Positions 38,873 through 48,483 of a stretch of 64,000 nucleotides of DNA are shown here, in pieces; positions within the stretch are counted from its first letter, which is position 1, and every line of letters starts with the position of its first letter. The position numbers were made by a program, and so were the translations under genes. A model generated the notes under the pieces. That model saw only the letters and a program-made list of their open reading frames with translations, was not told where the DNA came from and ran no database searches. Source of the stretch: Mycolicibacterium neworleansense (lineage in GTDB: Bacteria > Actinomycetota > Actinomycetes > Mycobacteriales > Mycobacteriaceae). The stretch is from positions 1,488,001 to 1,552,000 of the forward strand of contig NZ_CWKH01000002.1 in assembly GCF_001245615.1 (NCBI RefSeq), in the 5' to 3' direction.

Positions 38873-40567
38873 TCAGTCGATGCTGTTGGCCGAGGCCCGC
38901 AGATATCTCATCTCGTCGTCGGTGGCCACCATCGTGACCACCGCCGAGCCGGCCTGGGTGCTGACCTTCACGGTGTCATGTTCGAGCGAGATCAGGTCGA
39001 GGACAACGTCGGCCTGATCCGATGGTCGCGTGTTCGGCGGGGCCAGCACCATGGCGGTGACCCCGATCCGGACCGACTGCTCCGGAACACCGTCGAACAT
39101 CTCGACGGTGTAGTTGCGCTCCGCACCGGCCTGGATGGCGCGGCGGTTGAAGTCCGCAACCCACAGCAGGTCGTTACGCCCGACGACCTCGACCATGTCG
39201 CGCCAGAACGCCGGACGCCGGCTGTGCACCAGCACCCGTGCGCCCAATGCCAGCGAGCGCAGCACCACCTGCTGAGCCAGGTGCAGGGTGCCGACGATCT
39301 CGACGCGGCGGATCTGCGGGCCGAACAGCGGCAGTGCCACCGCGCGCCCCTCCTGATCCGCACCGATCACCTGACCGCAGCCCGAGGCGGGCAGGGCCAA
39401 CTCGCTCAGCGCGTCGCCGCGAAGGCCCGAGGCCCAGTGCTCGATCTGACCGGATCCTGGCACCGCCGGGATCGGCAGAGTGGCCGCCAATGCGGAGAAT
39501 TGCTGACCGTGCAGCGGAGTGAGACCGCGCAGCTCGGTGGGGACGCGCACGTCGCTGTCGAAGCGGGCCAGCCCACGGACCTCGATGAGATCCTCGTCGG
39601 CGGCTTCCCGCAGCGACAGGCACACCGTGGTGGAGTAGCTCGGCACCGTCCACAGCAGCCCGAGGCCCGCCGTGGTCAGCATGTGCGGCTGCACGGCGAA
39701 GCTGGACAACCGGAAGTGGCCTTCCCGGCAGTCCTCCCACGTTTCCTCGACGGTGCCGAGATTTACGCCGTCGCTGAGCTGGTTTGTCGCCGCCGCGATG
39801 CCGCTCGCGGAGAGGAACTGGGGCTGCAGGCCGGCCTCGGCCAGCCGATTGGCGACGCGCCGGGTCGCGGTCGTCGCGGCGCGCAGGATGCCGTCGCGGT
39901 CGCCTCCACGGCGCCGGACCGCCTCTGCGCACCGTGACGGGTTGAACCGCACGGCAATCCACACGGTGCGCTGGGCGATCGCAGGCAGCGGCCCCAGCAC
40001 GGAGTCATAGACCGCGGCGACGTCGGTGTGGCCGGCCGAGCGAGCGCCCTGGCTGATGACGTCGATGGACTCGAGCGTGATGTCGAACTGGCGCAGGCAG
40101 TCGAGCAGGGCCTGCACCGGAACCATCTCGCCGGACACCGTGACCCCCGGCTCCAAAACGGTCAGAGCCCTGGGATTTTCGTCGATCTTGAGCAGTGACA
40201 GCAAAGTCGTGCCGTTCCAACGGAATCCGATCTGCAGACCGTCGGGTGTCGGAACGTCGAACGGCTCGGCGGGCAAGGAAGCGGGCCCGGACTTGCCGGC
40301 ACGCCGACGCCGATTACGGAGAAATCTGCCGCGCACGGCGAGTGCCCGCGGTGCCGTGGTGCCTTTGACGATCGGGGCGACCAGCAGCAACCCCGCCACC
40401 AGGCCCACGGCGGCGCCCTGCCAGCCGGGCCGGTCCAGTTGCTGGGCGACGATGATGCCGGCCACGACAAGTGTTTGCAGAGCGATCAGATCGACCAAGG
40501 GGACGAGCCGCTGTAGGCCGGTATCGCCGGCGGTGGTGAGCTTTGCTGCGAAAGTCAATGGACGCAT
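38873..40567 (-). CDS. eccE: Type VII secretion membrane protein EccE
   Basis: This 564-aa protein has two N-terminal membrane helices (LVPLVDLIALQTLVVAGIIV; AAVGLVAGLLLVAPIVKGTT), a basic stretch, then the EccE cytosolic domain (VFEP-like LEPGVTVSGEMVPVQALLDCL, TVWIAVRFNPSRCAEAVRRRGG, STTVCLSLREAADEDLIEVRG) and a long C-terminal extension. EccE is the peripheral membrane component of the ESX core complex. It is divergent from eccB with 65 bp between start codons, so both sides of the locus probably fire together. Confidence 0.85.
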   Translation of the reverse strand: MRPLTFAAKLTTAGDTGLQRLVPLVDLIALQTLVVAGIIVAQQLDRPGWQGAAVGLVAGLLLVAPIVKGTTAPRALAVRGRFLRNRRRRAGKSGPASLPAEPFDVPTPDGLQIGFRWNGTTLLSLLKIDENPRALTVLEPGVTVSGEMVPVQALLDCLRQFDITLESIDVISQGARSAGHTDVAAVYDSVLGPLPAIAQRTVWIAVRFNPSRCAEAVRRRGGDRDGILRAATTATRRVANRLAEAGLQPQFLSASGIAAATNQLSDGVNLGTVEETWEDCREGHFRLSSFAVQPHMLTTAGLGLLWTVPSYSTTVCLSLREAADEDLIEVRGLARFDSDVRVPTELRGLTPLHGQQFSALAATLPIPAVPGSGQIEHWASGLRGDALSELALPASGCGQVIGADQEGRAVALPLFGPQIRRVEIVGTLHLAQQVVLRSLALGARVLVHSRRPAFWRDMVEVVGRNDLLWVADFNRRAIQAGAERNYTVEMFDGVPEQSVRIGVTAMVLAPPNTRPSDQADVVLDLISLEHDTVKVSTQAGSAVVTMVATDDEMRYLRASANSID

Positions 40568-40614
40568 CGCTTTTCGAATAAGAGTCGCTCGGCTGTCATG
40601 TCGAGGTGGTGCGG

Positions 40615-40632
40615 ACGTGCTATACCCTACGC
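40615..40632 (+). promoter_or_regulatory. Extended -10 promoter giving a leaderless eccB transcript
   Basis: TGC-TATACC (40618-40626) is a TGn-extended -10 and leaves exactly six bases before the eccB ATG at 40633, so +1 coincides with the ATG. On the other strand TATTCG (40580-40575) could likewise start eccE within a base or two of its ATG at 40567. Confidence 0.5.
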
Positions 40633-42132
40633 ATGCCAGCGCAAGTTACCACTCGCGCACAGGTGAACGGCTACCGTTTCCTGATCCGCCGGCTTGAGCA
40701 CGCCCTCATCCGCGGGGATTCGCGGATGATCCACGATCCGATGCGCGGCCAGATGCGGGCCCTGATCGTGGGGGCGGTGATCGCCGTCCTGATCACCGGC
40801 GCCTCGGCCGTGATGGCGTTCTTCAAGCCCACCCCCAACATCGGGGACGCACAGATCGTGCTGAGCAAGTCCAGCGGCGCGCCGTTCGTCCGGATCGGCG
40901 AACAGATCCATCCCGTGCTGAACCTGGCCTCGGCCCGCTTGATCATCGGCAAGAACGACAGCCCCAAAGAGGTCGACGACAAATTCCTCGACGTCGTCCC
41001 ACGCGGACCCATGGTCGGCATCATCGGCGCCCCGGCGAGCATCAACCGCGGCGACGACATGGCGACGTCGTCGTGGACGGTCTGCGACAACCTGCTGATG
41101 CCCGCGGTCACCGAAACCACCGGCACGGCCAGCCTGCAGACCACGGTGCTGGCCAACAACCCGGTGCTCGACACCGGTATCCGCGCCGTCGATTCCACCG
41201 AGGCGATCCTCACCGAGACCGGCGGCACCACCTACCTGGTCTACCGCGGCGTACGCGCCCCGATCGACGTGTCAGATCCGGTTCTGATCAACGGACTTCA
41301 CCTGCAGGGCGCGACCACCAGGCCGATGTCGTTGGCCCTGCTCAACACTTTCCCGCTGGTCGACCCGATCACGCCGGTGATGATTCCGGGCTCAGGAGAG
41401 CCCGGCCCGCTGAGCCCGGACCACCCAGTCGGCGCCATCGTCAAATCCGTGGACTCCCGCGGTGAGCAGCTCTACGTCGTGTTGCGCGAAGGGCTGCAAC
41501 CCGTCTCGCAGGCCACCGCCGACATCATCCGCTATGGCGCGTCCGGTGAGGTGACCACCGGGCAGGCCGCCGAGATCTCGCCCGCAACGCTGGCCGATGT
41601 GCCGACGGTGCACCGGCTTCCGATCGACCACTATCCGCTGGTGTCGCCCCGGATCGTGCCGCCCAACCCGGACCGGGTGGTGTGTATGGGCTGGCAGCGA
41701 TCCAACACCGACGCCAACGCGAACGTCCGGTTGCTCGTCGGGCACCGCCTGCCGACCGCCGAGGGTGCCCAGATGGTCCGGCTGGCCAGTGCCGACGGCA
41801 GCGGACCCGGCGCGGACTCGGTCTACCTGACCCCGGGCGCCGGTGAGTACGTGCAGGCCACGGGCAACGATCCAGACAGCCGCTCGACGGGCCAGCTGTT
41901 CTACGTCTCGGATACCGGAGTGCGGTACCACATCAAAGATCTGCCGACGGCCGAGGTGCTCGGGGTGAGCGGCGTCAAGATTCCCGACGGCCCGGCCAAC
42001 GCCCCGCAGTGGGCGCCGTGGCCGGTGCTGTCGCTGTTGCCGCCCGGACCGGAGCTGTCCCAGGAGGCGGCCCTGGTTGCGCATGACGGCATGGCAGCCG
42101 ACCCGGAGAGCGTCAAGATTTCGGCGGGCTAG
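40633..42132 (+). CDS. eccB: Type VII secretion protein EccB
   Basis: This 499-aa protein starts with the family hallmark AQVTTRAQVNGYRFLIRRLE, then HDPMRGQMRALIVGAVIAV and one transmembrane helix (~residues 42-66). The rest is the periplasmic domain of repeated beta segments with the two conserved cysteines (SSWTVCDN, DRVVCMGWQ) that form a disulfide. ATG 40633 is chosen over GTG 40606 because the family consensus begins here and the promoter overlaps the longer frame. It converges on eccD with a 4-bp gap. Confidence 0.93.
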   Translation: MPAQVTTRAQVNGYRFLIRRLEHALIRGDSRMIHDPMRGQMRALIVGAVIAVLITGASAVMAFFKPTPNIGDAQIVLSKSSGAPFVRIGEQIHPVLNLASARLIIGKNDSPKEVDDKFLDVVPRGPMVGIIGAPASINRGDDMATSSWTVCDNLLMPAVTETTGTASLQTTVLANNPVLDTGIRAVDSTEAILTETGGTTYLVYRGVRAPIDVSDPVLINGLHLQGATTRPMSLALLNTFPLVDPITPVMIPGSGEPGPLSPDHPVGAIVKSVDSRGEQLYVVLREGLQPVSQATADIIRYGASGEVTTGQAAEISPATLADVPTVHRLPIDHYPLVSPRIVPPNPDRVVCMGWQRSNTDANANVRLLVGHRLPTAEGAQMVRLASADGSGPGADSVYLTPGAGEYVQATGNDPDSRSTGQLFYVSDTGVRYHIKDLPTAEVLGVSGVKIPDGPANAPQWAPWPVLSLLPPGPELSQEAALVAHDGMAADPESVKISAG

Positions 42133-42136
42133 CGGT

Positions 42137-43639
42137 CTACAGACGCATCTCGCGGAAGAACGCGTACAGCCGGATGATCCAGAAGCACAGTGGGAACAGC
42201 GATCCCACGGCGATGTATTCGAGTATCTCGACCTGACGTCGCGCCACGGGCGAGAACTCGCGCAGGGGAGCGACCAGCCCGCATGCCAGGATCAGCACCA
42301 TCAGCGCGAGCAGCACGATCACGGCACGCACCTGCCAGTCCGCTACGTACAGCGCGGTCTTGAGGACCACGGCCACGGCGATCGTCAGCCCGCTGCCGAT
42401 CAGCGTCGCCGATTGCACCAGGTCATGGTGGCCGCGGCCGCGCAGGCACAGCACCGTCGCCACCATGATCGCGAAAACGGTGCCCTGCCAGTAGAACCCG
42501 TTACTGACGTCCACCGCCAGATAGCAGCCGATCAGGGCCGCGAGAGCGGCCGCGACGAGAATCCCGGTGAGGTGCTGATTGGCTCGCCGGACCCGGCTGA
42601 TCAGGTCTTCCTCGGTCGGGATGATCTGCTTGCCGATCGCGTTGACGCCCTCGACAGTTGGGCCGCCCTGGGTTTCGATGTCGTCGAGCGGTTCTCCTGC
42701 CGTCGGCACCCGGGGGATCGGCAGTTTCGACAGCCCGATCGTCACCCGCGGGGCGAGGTAGACGACGATAACGGCCACGGTCGCGAGCAAAGCTCCCACC
42801 GTCCGAATCGGCGGTTCCCACAGCAACATCGCCGTGGAACTGACGCCACCGAAAACGCACGCCGCGATGATCGCGGTGTACACGGCCGATCCGCTACCCG
42901 AAACCAGGAGCACCAGTAGCGCCCCGAACGCGGTGAGGGCGAACGCCATCGGCAGCGATGTCGCGCCGGACCCGTCGGGCACCACGTACAACGAGCCCGC
43001 GAACAGCAACGGCGTCGACACCGCCGCGATCCAGGCGGCCGCCGGGTTGGCCACCGGCCGGTGTGACACCAGACAGGCCAGCACCACCCCCATCACGCCC
43101 AGGGCCAGCACCGCGGCGGGCACGGCAGGCTGGGCCGCCCAATGTGCCAGCACACCGGCCAACGTGAAAGCGGCCGCCGCGGTGACACCGAAACCGGCCA
43201 AGGCGTTGGCGTTGTCGGCGAACCATCCCCGCACGGTGCCTGCGCCGGCATCGGTGGTGTGTGTGTCGTCGACGTCGTCGAACAGCAATGGGCTGACCGG
43301 CTGGCCCACCGCGCAGATCATCAACAGGTCGCCGTCGTGGACGCCGGACTCGCCGAGGGACAGATGCGGGGCGATGGGTTCGCCGCCGAGCGGGGCCAGG
43401 GTCCACTGCCCGTCGGCCGCGTCGAACGCGATGATCGCGTCCGTCGAGGTGATCTGCTCATTCGCGATATCGATGACATCGGGGATGTATTGGGCGATGC
43501 TGACGTGTGCAGGTAGCCCCACGTCGATGCGCAGTTCGCCGACTACCAGGGTCAGTCGGCTCAGCTCAGGTTCGGTTTCAAGATCAAGCTCCGACTCAAG
43601 GCTTGACTCGAGCCGTGCTAACGAGGGCGGTAGGGTCAC
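42137..43639 (-). CDS. eccD: Type VII secretion channel component EccD
   Basis: This 500-aa protein has a ubiquitin-like YukD domain (residues ~20-120; LTLVVGELRIDVGLPAHVSI, ESGVHDGDLLMICAVG) and then ~11 transmembrane helices, the standard EccD architecture. I prefer GTG 43639 because GGAGG lies 11 nt upstream and a TATTGT -10 would start transcription near 43674; GTG 43678 would add 13 residues. It is transcribed towards eccB and divergently from eccC, so core genes alternate strands. This is the intact EccD; a truncated second one follows eccC. Confidence 0.9.
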   Translation of the reverse strand: MTLPPSLARLESSLESELDLETEPELSRLTLVVGELRIDVGLPAHVSIAQYIPDVIDIANEQITSTDAIIAFDAADGQWTLAPLGGEPIAPHLSLGESGVHDGDLLMICAVGQPVSPLLFDDVDDTHTTDAGAGTVRGWFADNANALAGFGVTAAAAFTLAGVLAHWAAQPAVPAAVLALGVMGVVLACLVSHRPVANPAAAWIAAVSTPLLFAGSLYVVPDGSGATSLPMAFALTAFGALLVLLVSGSGSAVYTAIIAACVFGGVSSTAMLLWEPPIRTVGALLATVAVIVVYLAPRVTIGLSKLPIPRVPTAGEPLDDIETQGGPTVEGVNAIGKQIIPTEEDLISRVRRANQHLTGILVAAALAALIGCYLAVDVSNGFYWQGTVFAIMVATVLCLRGRGHHDLVQSATLIGSGLTIAVAVVLKTALYVADWQVRAVIVLLALMVLILACGLVAPLREFSPVARRQVEILEYIAVGSLFPLCFWIIRLYAFFREMRL

Positions 43640-43724
43640 AATCCAGTCGGCCTCCTGCGCAATGGGATTGCTCGACACGAACAATACCCAGCATCCGGCT
43701 CGAGCAGCTTCCGGGGAGGGAAGG

Positions 43725-46700
43725 TTGAGTACGCAGGGGTTTGTCCGCCGCCTCCGGGTCGCGCCGCCGCGGATGCCCGGTGGCGAGGTCAACCTGGCCG
43801 CGCCGCCTGAGGTGCCGCGGGCCATCCCGGGCAACCTGTTCATCCGGCTGATGCCGTTCGTGATGCTGGTCGCGGTGATCGGGATGATCGCGCTGCTGAT
43901 CACGGTCGGCGGCCGGGACATGGCGAGAAACCCGATGTTCCTGCTCTTCCCGATGATGATGATCATGTCGATGGTCGGCATGTTCATGGGCGGCGGCAAC
44001 CGTAATGGCAAAGCCGCCGCCGAGCTGAACGAGGAACGCAAGGACTACTTCAGTTATCTGGCCAATCTTCGCGAGGAGGCCGACACCACCGGTGCAGAAC
44101 AGCGCACTGCACTGGAATGGAGCCACCCCGATCCGCGCGCGCTGAGCGACGTCGTGGGCACCCGGCGCATGTGGGAGCGGCGACCCAGCGATGCCGACTA
44201 CTGCCACATCCGCGTCGGCATCGGGACACACCGGTTGGCGACGCGGTTGATGGCGCCCGAGACCGGGCCGCCCGAGGACCTGGAACCGGTGTCGACGGTG
44301 GCGTTGCGCCGGTTCGTCAAGACCCATTCGGTGGTGCATGCACTCCCGACGGCGGTGTCACTGCGCGCGTTTCCCACCATCACCTTCGAAGGGGAACGCA
44401 AGCTCGCCCAGCAGCTGGTGCGGTCGATGGTGTTGGAACTGTGCACCTTTCACGGACCCGACCACGTGCAGGTGGCGATCGTGACGGCCAACCCCGACGG
44501 GGAGAACTGGAGCTGGGTCAAATGGCTGCCCCACGCCCAGCACGCGTCGACCCGCGACGGTATGGGTTCGATGCGGCTGTTGTTCCCCACGCTGGAGCTG
44601 ATGGAGACCGCGCTCTCGGCCGAGCTGGCCGAACGCGGCCGGTTCACCCGAAACGCGCAGCCGACGCAGGGGCTCAAACAGCTCGTCGTGGTGCTCGATG
44701 ACGGATTCGTCACCGGCGACGAGCAGTTGATCACCGATGCCGGCTTGGACAGCGTGACGCTGCTGGACCTGAACGGCCTGCGCGCCGGTGCGTCGGCCCG
44801 GCGCAGCCTGCAACTGGTGGTCGAGGGCGACGACGTGGCCGCGCGTACAGCGGTGGGCGTCGAACGGTTCGCCACCCCGGACACGATCACGATCGCCGAG
44901 GCCGAGACCACGGCCCGGCGGATCGGGCGCTACCGCCCGGCGAACGCCGCGCACATCGTCAGCCTGGAGGCCGATTCGAGGGCGGTCGATCCGGGCCTGA
45001 TGTCACTGCTGAAGATTCCCGACGCCGCAGGCATTGTGCCCGAACAAGTATGGCGGCAGCGATCCCCGCGGGAGCGGTTGCGGGTGCCGATCGGGATCAC
45101 CCCGAACGGTCAGCCCATCGAACTCGACATCAAGGAGGCCGCCGAGGGCGGCATGGGTCCGCACGGGCTGTGTATCGGCGCGACCGGATCGGGAAAGTCG
45201 GAATTCCTGCGGACCCTGGTGTTGTCGATGATCACCTCGCACTCACCCGAGCAACTCAACCTGGTGCTCGTCGACTTCAAGGGCGGGGCGACGTTCCTGG
45301 GCCTGGACGGGATCGCCCACATCGCGGCCATCATCACCAACCTCGAAGACGAACTGACCATGGTGGACCGCATGCGGGACGCGCTGGCCGGTGAGATGAA
45401 CCGCCGCCAGGAGCTGCTGCGCGCGGCCGGAAACTTCCCGAACGTCACCGAGTACGAGCGCGCCCGCGCCGCCGGCGCCGACCTCGAACCACTGCCCGCA
45501 CTGTTCGTCGTGGTCGACGAGTTCTCCGAACTGCTGTCCCAGAAACCGGATTTCGCGGAGTTGTTCGTGATGATCGGCCGGCTGGGCCGATCGCTGCACA
45601 TGCATCTGCTGCTGGCCTCGCAACGGCTGGAGGAAGGCAAGCTGCGGGGCCTGGACTCGCACCTGTCCTACCGGATCGGCCTCAAGACGTTCTCGGCCGG
45701 TGAGTCGCGCAGCGTGCTCGGTGTGCCCGACGCCTATCACCTGCCCAGCGTTCCCGGTTCGGCGTTCCTGAAATGCGATGCCTCCGAACCGATCCGGTTC
45801 AACTCGTGCTATGTGTCGGGCGAGTACGTCAAGCCGAGGATCTCGGCACGTACCGGGCGGGTGACCCAGTTGGGGGCGCTGGCGCCGAAGCTGTTCACCG
45901 CGACGCCGGTCAAGAAGGACCCGGTGCCCGCGCGGGCGCCGTTGCCGCACGATCTTCCCGAGGCCGAGCCGGTCAGTTCGGGTCCCACCAAGACCACGCT
46001 GCTCGACATGGTGGTCAGCCGGCTGCGCGGTCACGGCAGGCCCGCCCACGAAGTGTGGCTGCCGCCGCTGGACGACAGCCCGGCGGTGAACGAGCTTCTG
46101 CCGGAAGCGGACTGGTCGGCACCGCAGAACCTCAACGGCCGGCTGTGGATGCCGATGGGTGTGGTGGACCGGCCCTACGATCAGCGCCGCGATGTGCTGA
46201 TGGTCGATCTGTCCGGAGCCCAGGGCAACGTCGCGGTTGTCGGCGGGCCACAGTCGGGCAAGTCCACCACGCTGCGCACGCTGATCATGTCGGCGGCCGC
46301 CACCCACACTCCCGAGCAGTTGCAGTTCTACTGCCTGGACTTCGGCGGCGGCACGCTGACCAGCCTGGCGAAGTTGCCGCACGTCGGCGGGGTGGCCGGC
46401 CGTATGGACGCCGACGCGATCCGGCGCACCGTGGCCGAGGTGGCAGGGGTGCTGCGCAGCCGCGAGCAGCTGTTCCGGGAGCTCGGCATCGAATCCATGC
46501 GCGACTTCCGTCAGCGCAAGGCCAAAGGCGAGGTGAGCCAGGACAACTTCGGTGATGTGGTGCTGGTGATCGATGGTTGGGCGTCGATCAAGAGCGACTT
46601 CGAATCGCTCGACCAGGTGATCCAGTCGCTGGCCATCCAGGGCCTGTCCTACGGAGTGCACCTGGCGATTTCCGCATCGCGGTGGATGGAGATCCGCCCG

Positions 46701-47723
46701 GCGGTCAAGGACATGCTCGGCACCCGCATCGAGCTGCGTCTCGGCGATCCGATCGACAGCGAGGTGGCCCGCCGGTCCGCCGAACTGGTGCCGATCGGGC
46801 GGCCCGGCCGCGGCATCAACTCCGAGCGGCTGCACATCCTGATCGGGTTGCCGCGACTCGATTCCAGCTCGTCGGTGGAGGATCTGCCCGCCGGGGTGGC
46901 CGGGGCCGTCGAGGCGGTTCGCACCCACTACCAGGACCGTGAGGCGCCGAGGGTGCGGATGCTGCCGCACGACGTGAACCGCGACGACGTCATCCGGGCG
47001 GCCCGCGATGCCGGCCAGCTGAGCAAGGCCCGGATCGCCATCGGCATCAACGAGGAAGAGCTGGCCCCGGTGGTTCTCGATTTCGACGCCCAGCCGCACC
47101 TGGTGGCCTTCGCCGATACCGAATGTGGAAAGACCGGCTTGCTGCGCAACATTGCGGCCGGTGTGATGGAGAACGCCACTCCGGTCGAGGCCAAGATCAT
47201 CCTGGTCGACTTCCGGCGCTCGATGCTGGGCGTCGTCCCCGATGAATACCTCGGTGGCTACGCCACCGCCCCGCAGTCGTGCACCGACCTGATGACCGCC
47301 CTGGCCGGTGCTCTCAGAGATCGCCTGCCGCCCAACGACATCACCCAGCAGCAGCTCAAGGAGCGGTCGTGGTGGTCGGGGCCGGATCTGTTCGTGATGA
47401 TCGACGACTACGACCTGATCCCCGGGGGTTCGCTGAGCCATCCGCTCGGGCCTTTGGTCGAGTATCTGCCACAGGCCCGTGACATCGGCCTGCGCGTCGT
47501 CATCGCCCGGCGGAGCGGCGGTGCCGGGCGGGCGATGATGGATCCGATCGTCGGCCGTCTGAAAGACCTGTCCTGCAACGGTTTGGTGATGAGCGGAAGC
47601 AGGGACGAGGGCGGATTGTTCGGTGGATACAAGGCGTCGGCGATGCCTCCCGGCCGCGGCATGCTGGTCTCGCGGACCACTCGTAGCGGCGTGGTTCAAC
47701 TGTCCCGGATGCCTGACCTGTGA
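43725..47723 (+). CDS. eccC: Type VII secretion FtsK/SpoIIIE ATPase EccC (fused EccCa-EccCb)
   Basis: This 1332-aa protein has two membrane helices near the N-terminus (LFIRLMPFVMLVAVIGMIAL, FLLFPMMMIMSMVGMFMG) and three ATPase domains. Walker A motifs are GATGSGKS (Lys491), GGPQSGKS (Lys846) and DTECGKTG (Lys1136). Walker B-like sites are VVVDEF, LVIDGW and VMIDDY; only the first has the catalytic DE pair, as usual. The start is TTG 43725 (MSTQGFVRR) with GGAGGGAAGG just before it; upstream frame is antisense to eccD. It powers export and recognises substrate signals. The stop overlaps the next gene's GTG. Confidence 0.93.
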   Translation: MSTQGFVRRLRVAPPRMPGGEVNLAAPPEVPRAIPGNLFIRLMPFVMLVAVIGMIALLITVGGRDMARNPMFLLFPMMMIMSMVGMFMGGGNRNGKAAAELNEERKDYFSYLANLREEADTTGAEQRTALEWSHPDPRALSDVVGTRRMWERRPSDADYCHIRVGIGTHRLATRLMAPETGPPEDLEPVSTVALRRFVKTHSVVHALPTAVSLRAFPTITFEGERKLAQQLVRSMVLELCTFHGPDHVQVAIVTANPDGENWSWVKWLPHAQHASTRDGMGSMRLLFPTLELMETALSAELAERGRFTRNAQPTQGLKQLVVVLDDGFVTGDEQLITDAGLDSVTLLDLNGLRAGASARRSLQLVVEGDDVAARTAVGVERFATPDTITIAEAETTARRIGRYRPANAAHIVSLEADSRAVDPGLMSLLKIPDAAGIVPEQVWRQRSPRERLRVPIGITPNGQPIELDIKEAAEGGMGPHGLCIGATGSGKSEFLRTLVLSMITSHSPEQLNLVLVDFKGGATFLGLDGIAHIAAIITNLEDELTMVDRMRDALAGEMNRRQELLRAAGNFPNVTEYERARAAGADLEPLPALFVVVDEFSELLSQKPDFAELFVMIGRLGRSLHMHLLLASQRLEEGKLRGLDSHLSYRIGLKTFSAGESRSVLGVPDAYHLPSVPGSAFLKCDASEPIRFNSCYVSGEYVKPRISARTGRVTQLGALAPKLFTATPVKKDPVPARAPLPHDLPEAEPVSSGPTKTTLLDMVVSRLRGHGRPAHEVWLPPLDDSPAVNELLPEADWSAPQNLNGRLWMPMGVVDRPYDQRRDVLMVDLSGAQGNVAVVGGPQSGKSTTLRTLIMSAAATHTPEQLQFYCLDFGGGTLTSLAKLPHVGGVAGRMDADAIRRTVAEVAGVLRSREQLFRELGIESMRDFRQRKAKGEVSQDNFGDVVLVIDGWASIKSDFESLDQVIQSLAIQGLSYGVHLAISASRWMEIRPAVKDMLGTRIELRLGDPIDSEVARRSAELVPIGRPGRGINSERLHILIGLPRLDSSSSVEDLPAGVAGAVEAVRTHYQDREAPRVRMLPHDVNRDDVIRAARDAGQLSKARIAIGINEEELAPVVLDFDAQPHLVAFADTECGKTGLLRNIAAGVMENATPVEAKIILVDFRRSMLGVVPDEYLGGYATAPQSCTDLMTALAGALRDRLPPNDITQQQLKERSWWSGPDLFVMIDDYDLIPGGSLSHPLGPLVEYLPQARDIGLRVVIARRSGGAGRAMMDPIVGRLKDLSCNGLVMSGSRDEGGLFGGYKASAMPPGRGMLVSRTTRSGVVQLSRMPDL

Positions 47724-48328
47724 CCGGCGTCGAGGAGCTTCGCCCGGTCCACGTGGTGTCCGCGGCGCCCGACGCGATCAGGGTGTCCGTGGTCGGCGGA
47801 CGGACCCAACTCGATGTCGCGCTACCGGCCGACGTCCCCGTCGCGGCGTTCCTTCCGGAGCTCGCCCGGCTGATCAAGTCCCGCGACGACGAGCGCAGTG
47901 ACGACCTGGCCGATCGTGACGAGCGGCGGACGTTCTGGGAGCTCAGCCGCGATGGGCGCGGCGCCGGTGCGCTGGCACCCGATCAGACCCTGCGTGAGGC
48001 CGGGGTGGAAAACGGTGCCCTGCTGCGCCTCTCGGCTCGCCGGGCGTTGTCGCCGCCCACGCTCTACGACGACGTGGTGGACGCGGCGGCCCGGCTGAAC
48101 CGGGCCTCATACGCGGCCTGGACGGCCACTGCCGCCGGGACCATGGCCTTCGCCGGGTTGTGGTTGAGCGCGGCGGTGTGGGTGGTGCTCCTGCTCGCCC
48201 CGCCATTGTCGGCGCACCGGCCGGCGATCATGGTCGCCGCGGCGTTGATGCTGGTGGCGTTGGTCGGTGGGGCGGCACTCGTGCGGCGCGTGCTCGGCAG
48301 GTCCGACGTCGCCGCGGCGGCTTGGTGA
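47720..48328 (+). pseudogene. Truncated second EccD (YukD domain plus two membrane helices)
   Basis: This 202-aa protein has a YukD ubiquitin-like domain (IRVSVVGGRTQLDVALPADV, PDQTLREAGVENGALLRLS), the linker PPTLYDDVVDAAARLNRASY and two transmembrane helices (~residues 130-190), then ends SDVAAAAW. A full EccD has ~500 aa and 11 helices, so about 300 residues are missing. The last codons lie inside the left arm of a 35-bp inverted repeat whose other arm is inside mycP, so the gene seems cut at a rearrangement junction. Alternatively it may be a deliberate stand-alone YukD-like adaptor, but the junction argues against that. Confidence 0.7.
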
Positions 48329-48483
48329 AATCGGTGCCGGGGAGCACGCCGGTGCGGTGACGCCGCCCGTCGTCGAACCTGGTCCACCGCCGACCGGGCC
48401 CGTCGCACCGGCGCACCCGACCGAGCAGAAGTCGATCTGCGGCATCCCCACCGGCGTGCTCCCCGGCACCGATTTCACCAAGC
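48320..48483. repeat. Perfect 35-bp inverted repeat spanning the eccD-fragment / mycP junction
   Basis: Bases 48320-48354 are the exact reverse complement of 48449-48483, separated by 94 bp. The right arm is genuine mycP coding sequence (GVLPGTDFTK). The left arm contains the stop codon of the truncated EccD and replaces the expected mycosin signal-peptide region. This fits a templated insertion at a deletion junction or an assembly/chimera artefact. Confidence 0.9.

Noticed and set aside
42834..43724. N-terminal extension of eccC by ~297 codons
   Set aside because: The extension is antisense to eccD and composed of Ala/Ser/Pro-rich shadow sequence. The EccC family start fits TTG 43725 with a good ribosome-binding site.
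45243..47699. 818-codon open frame on the minus strand opposite eccC
   Set aside because: It is the antisense of a conserved ATPase gene. High GC leaves long stop-free antisense frames; the translation is His/Gln/Arg-rich without any domain.
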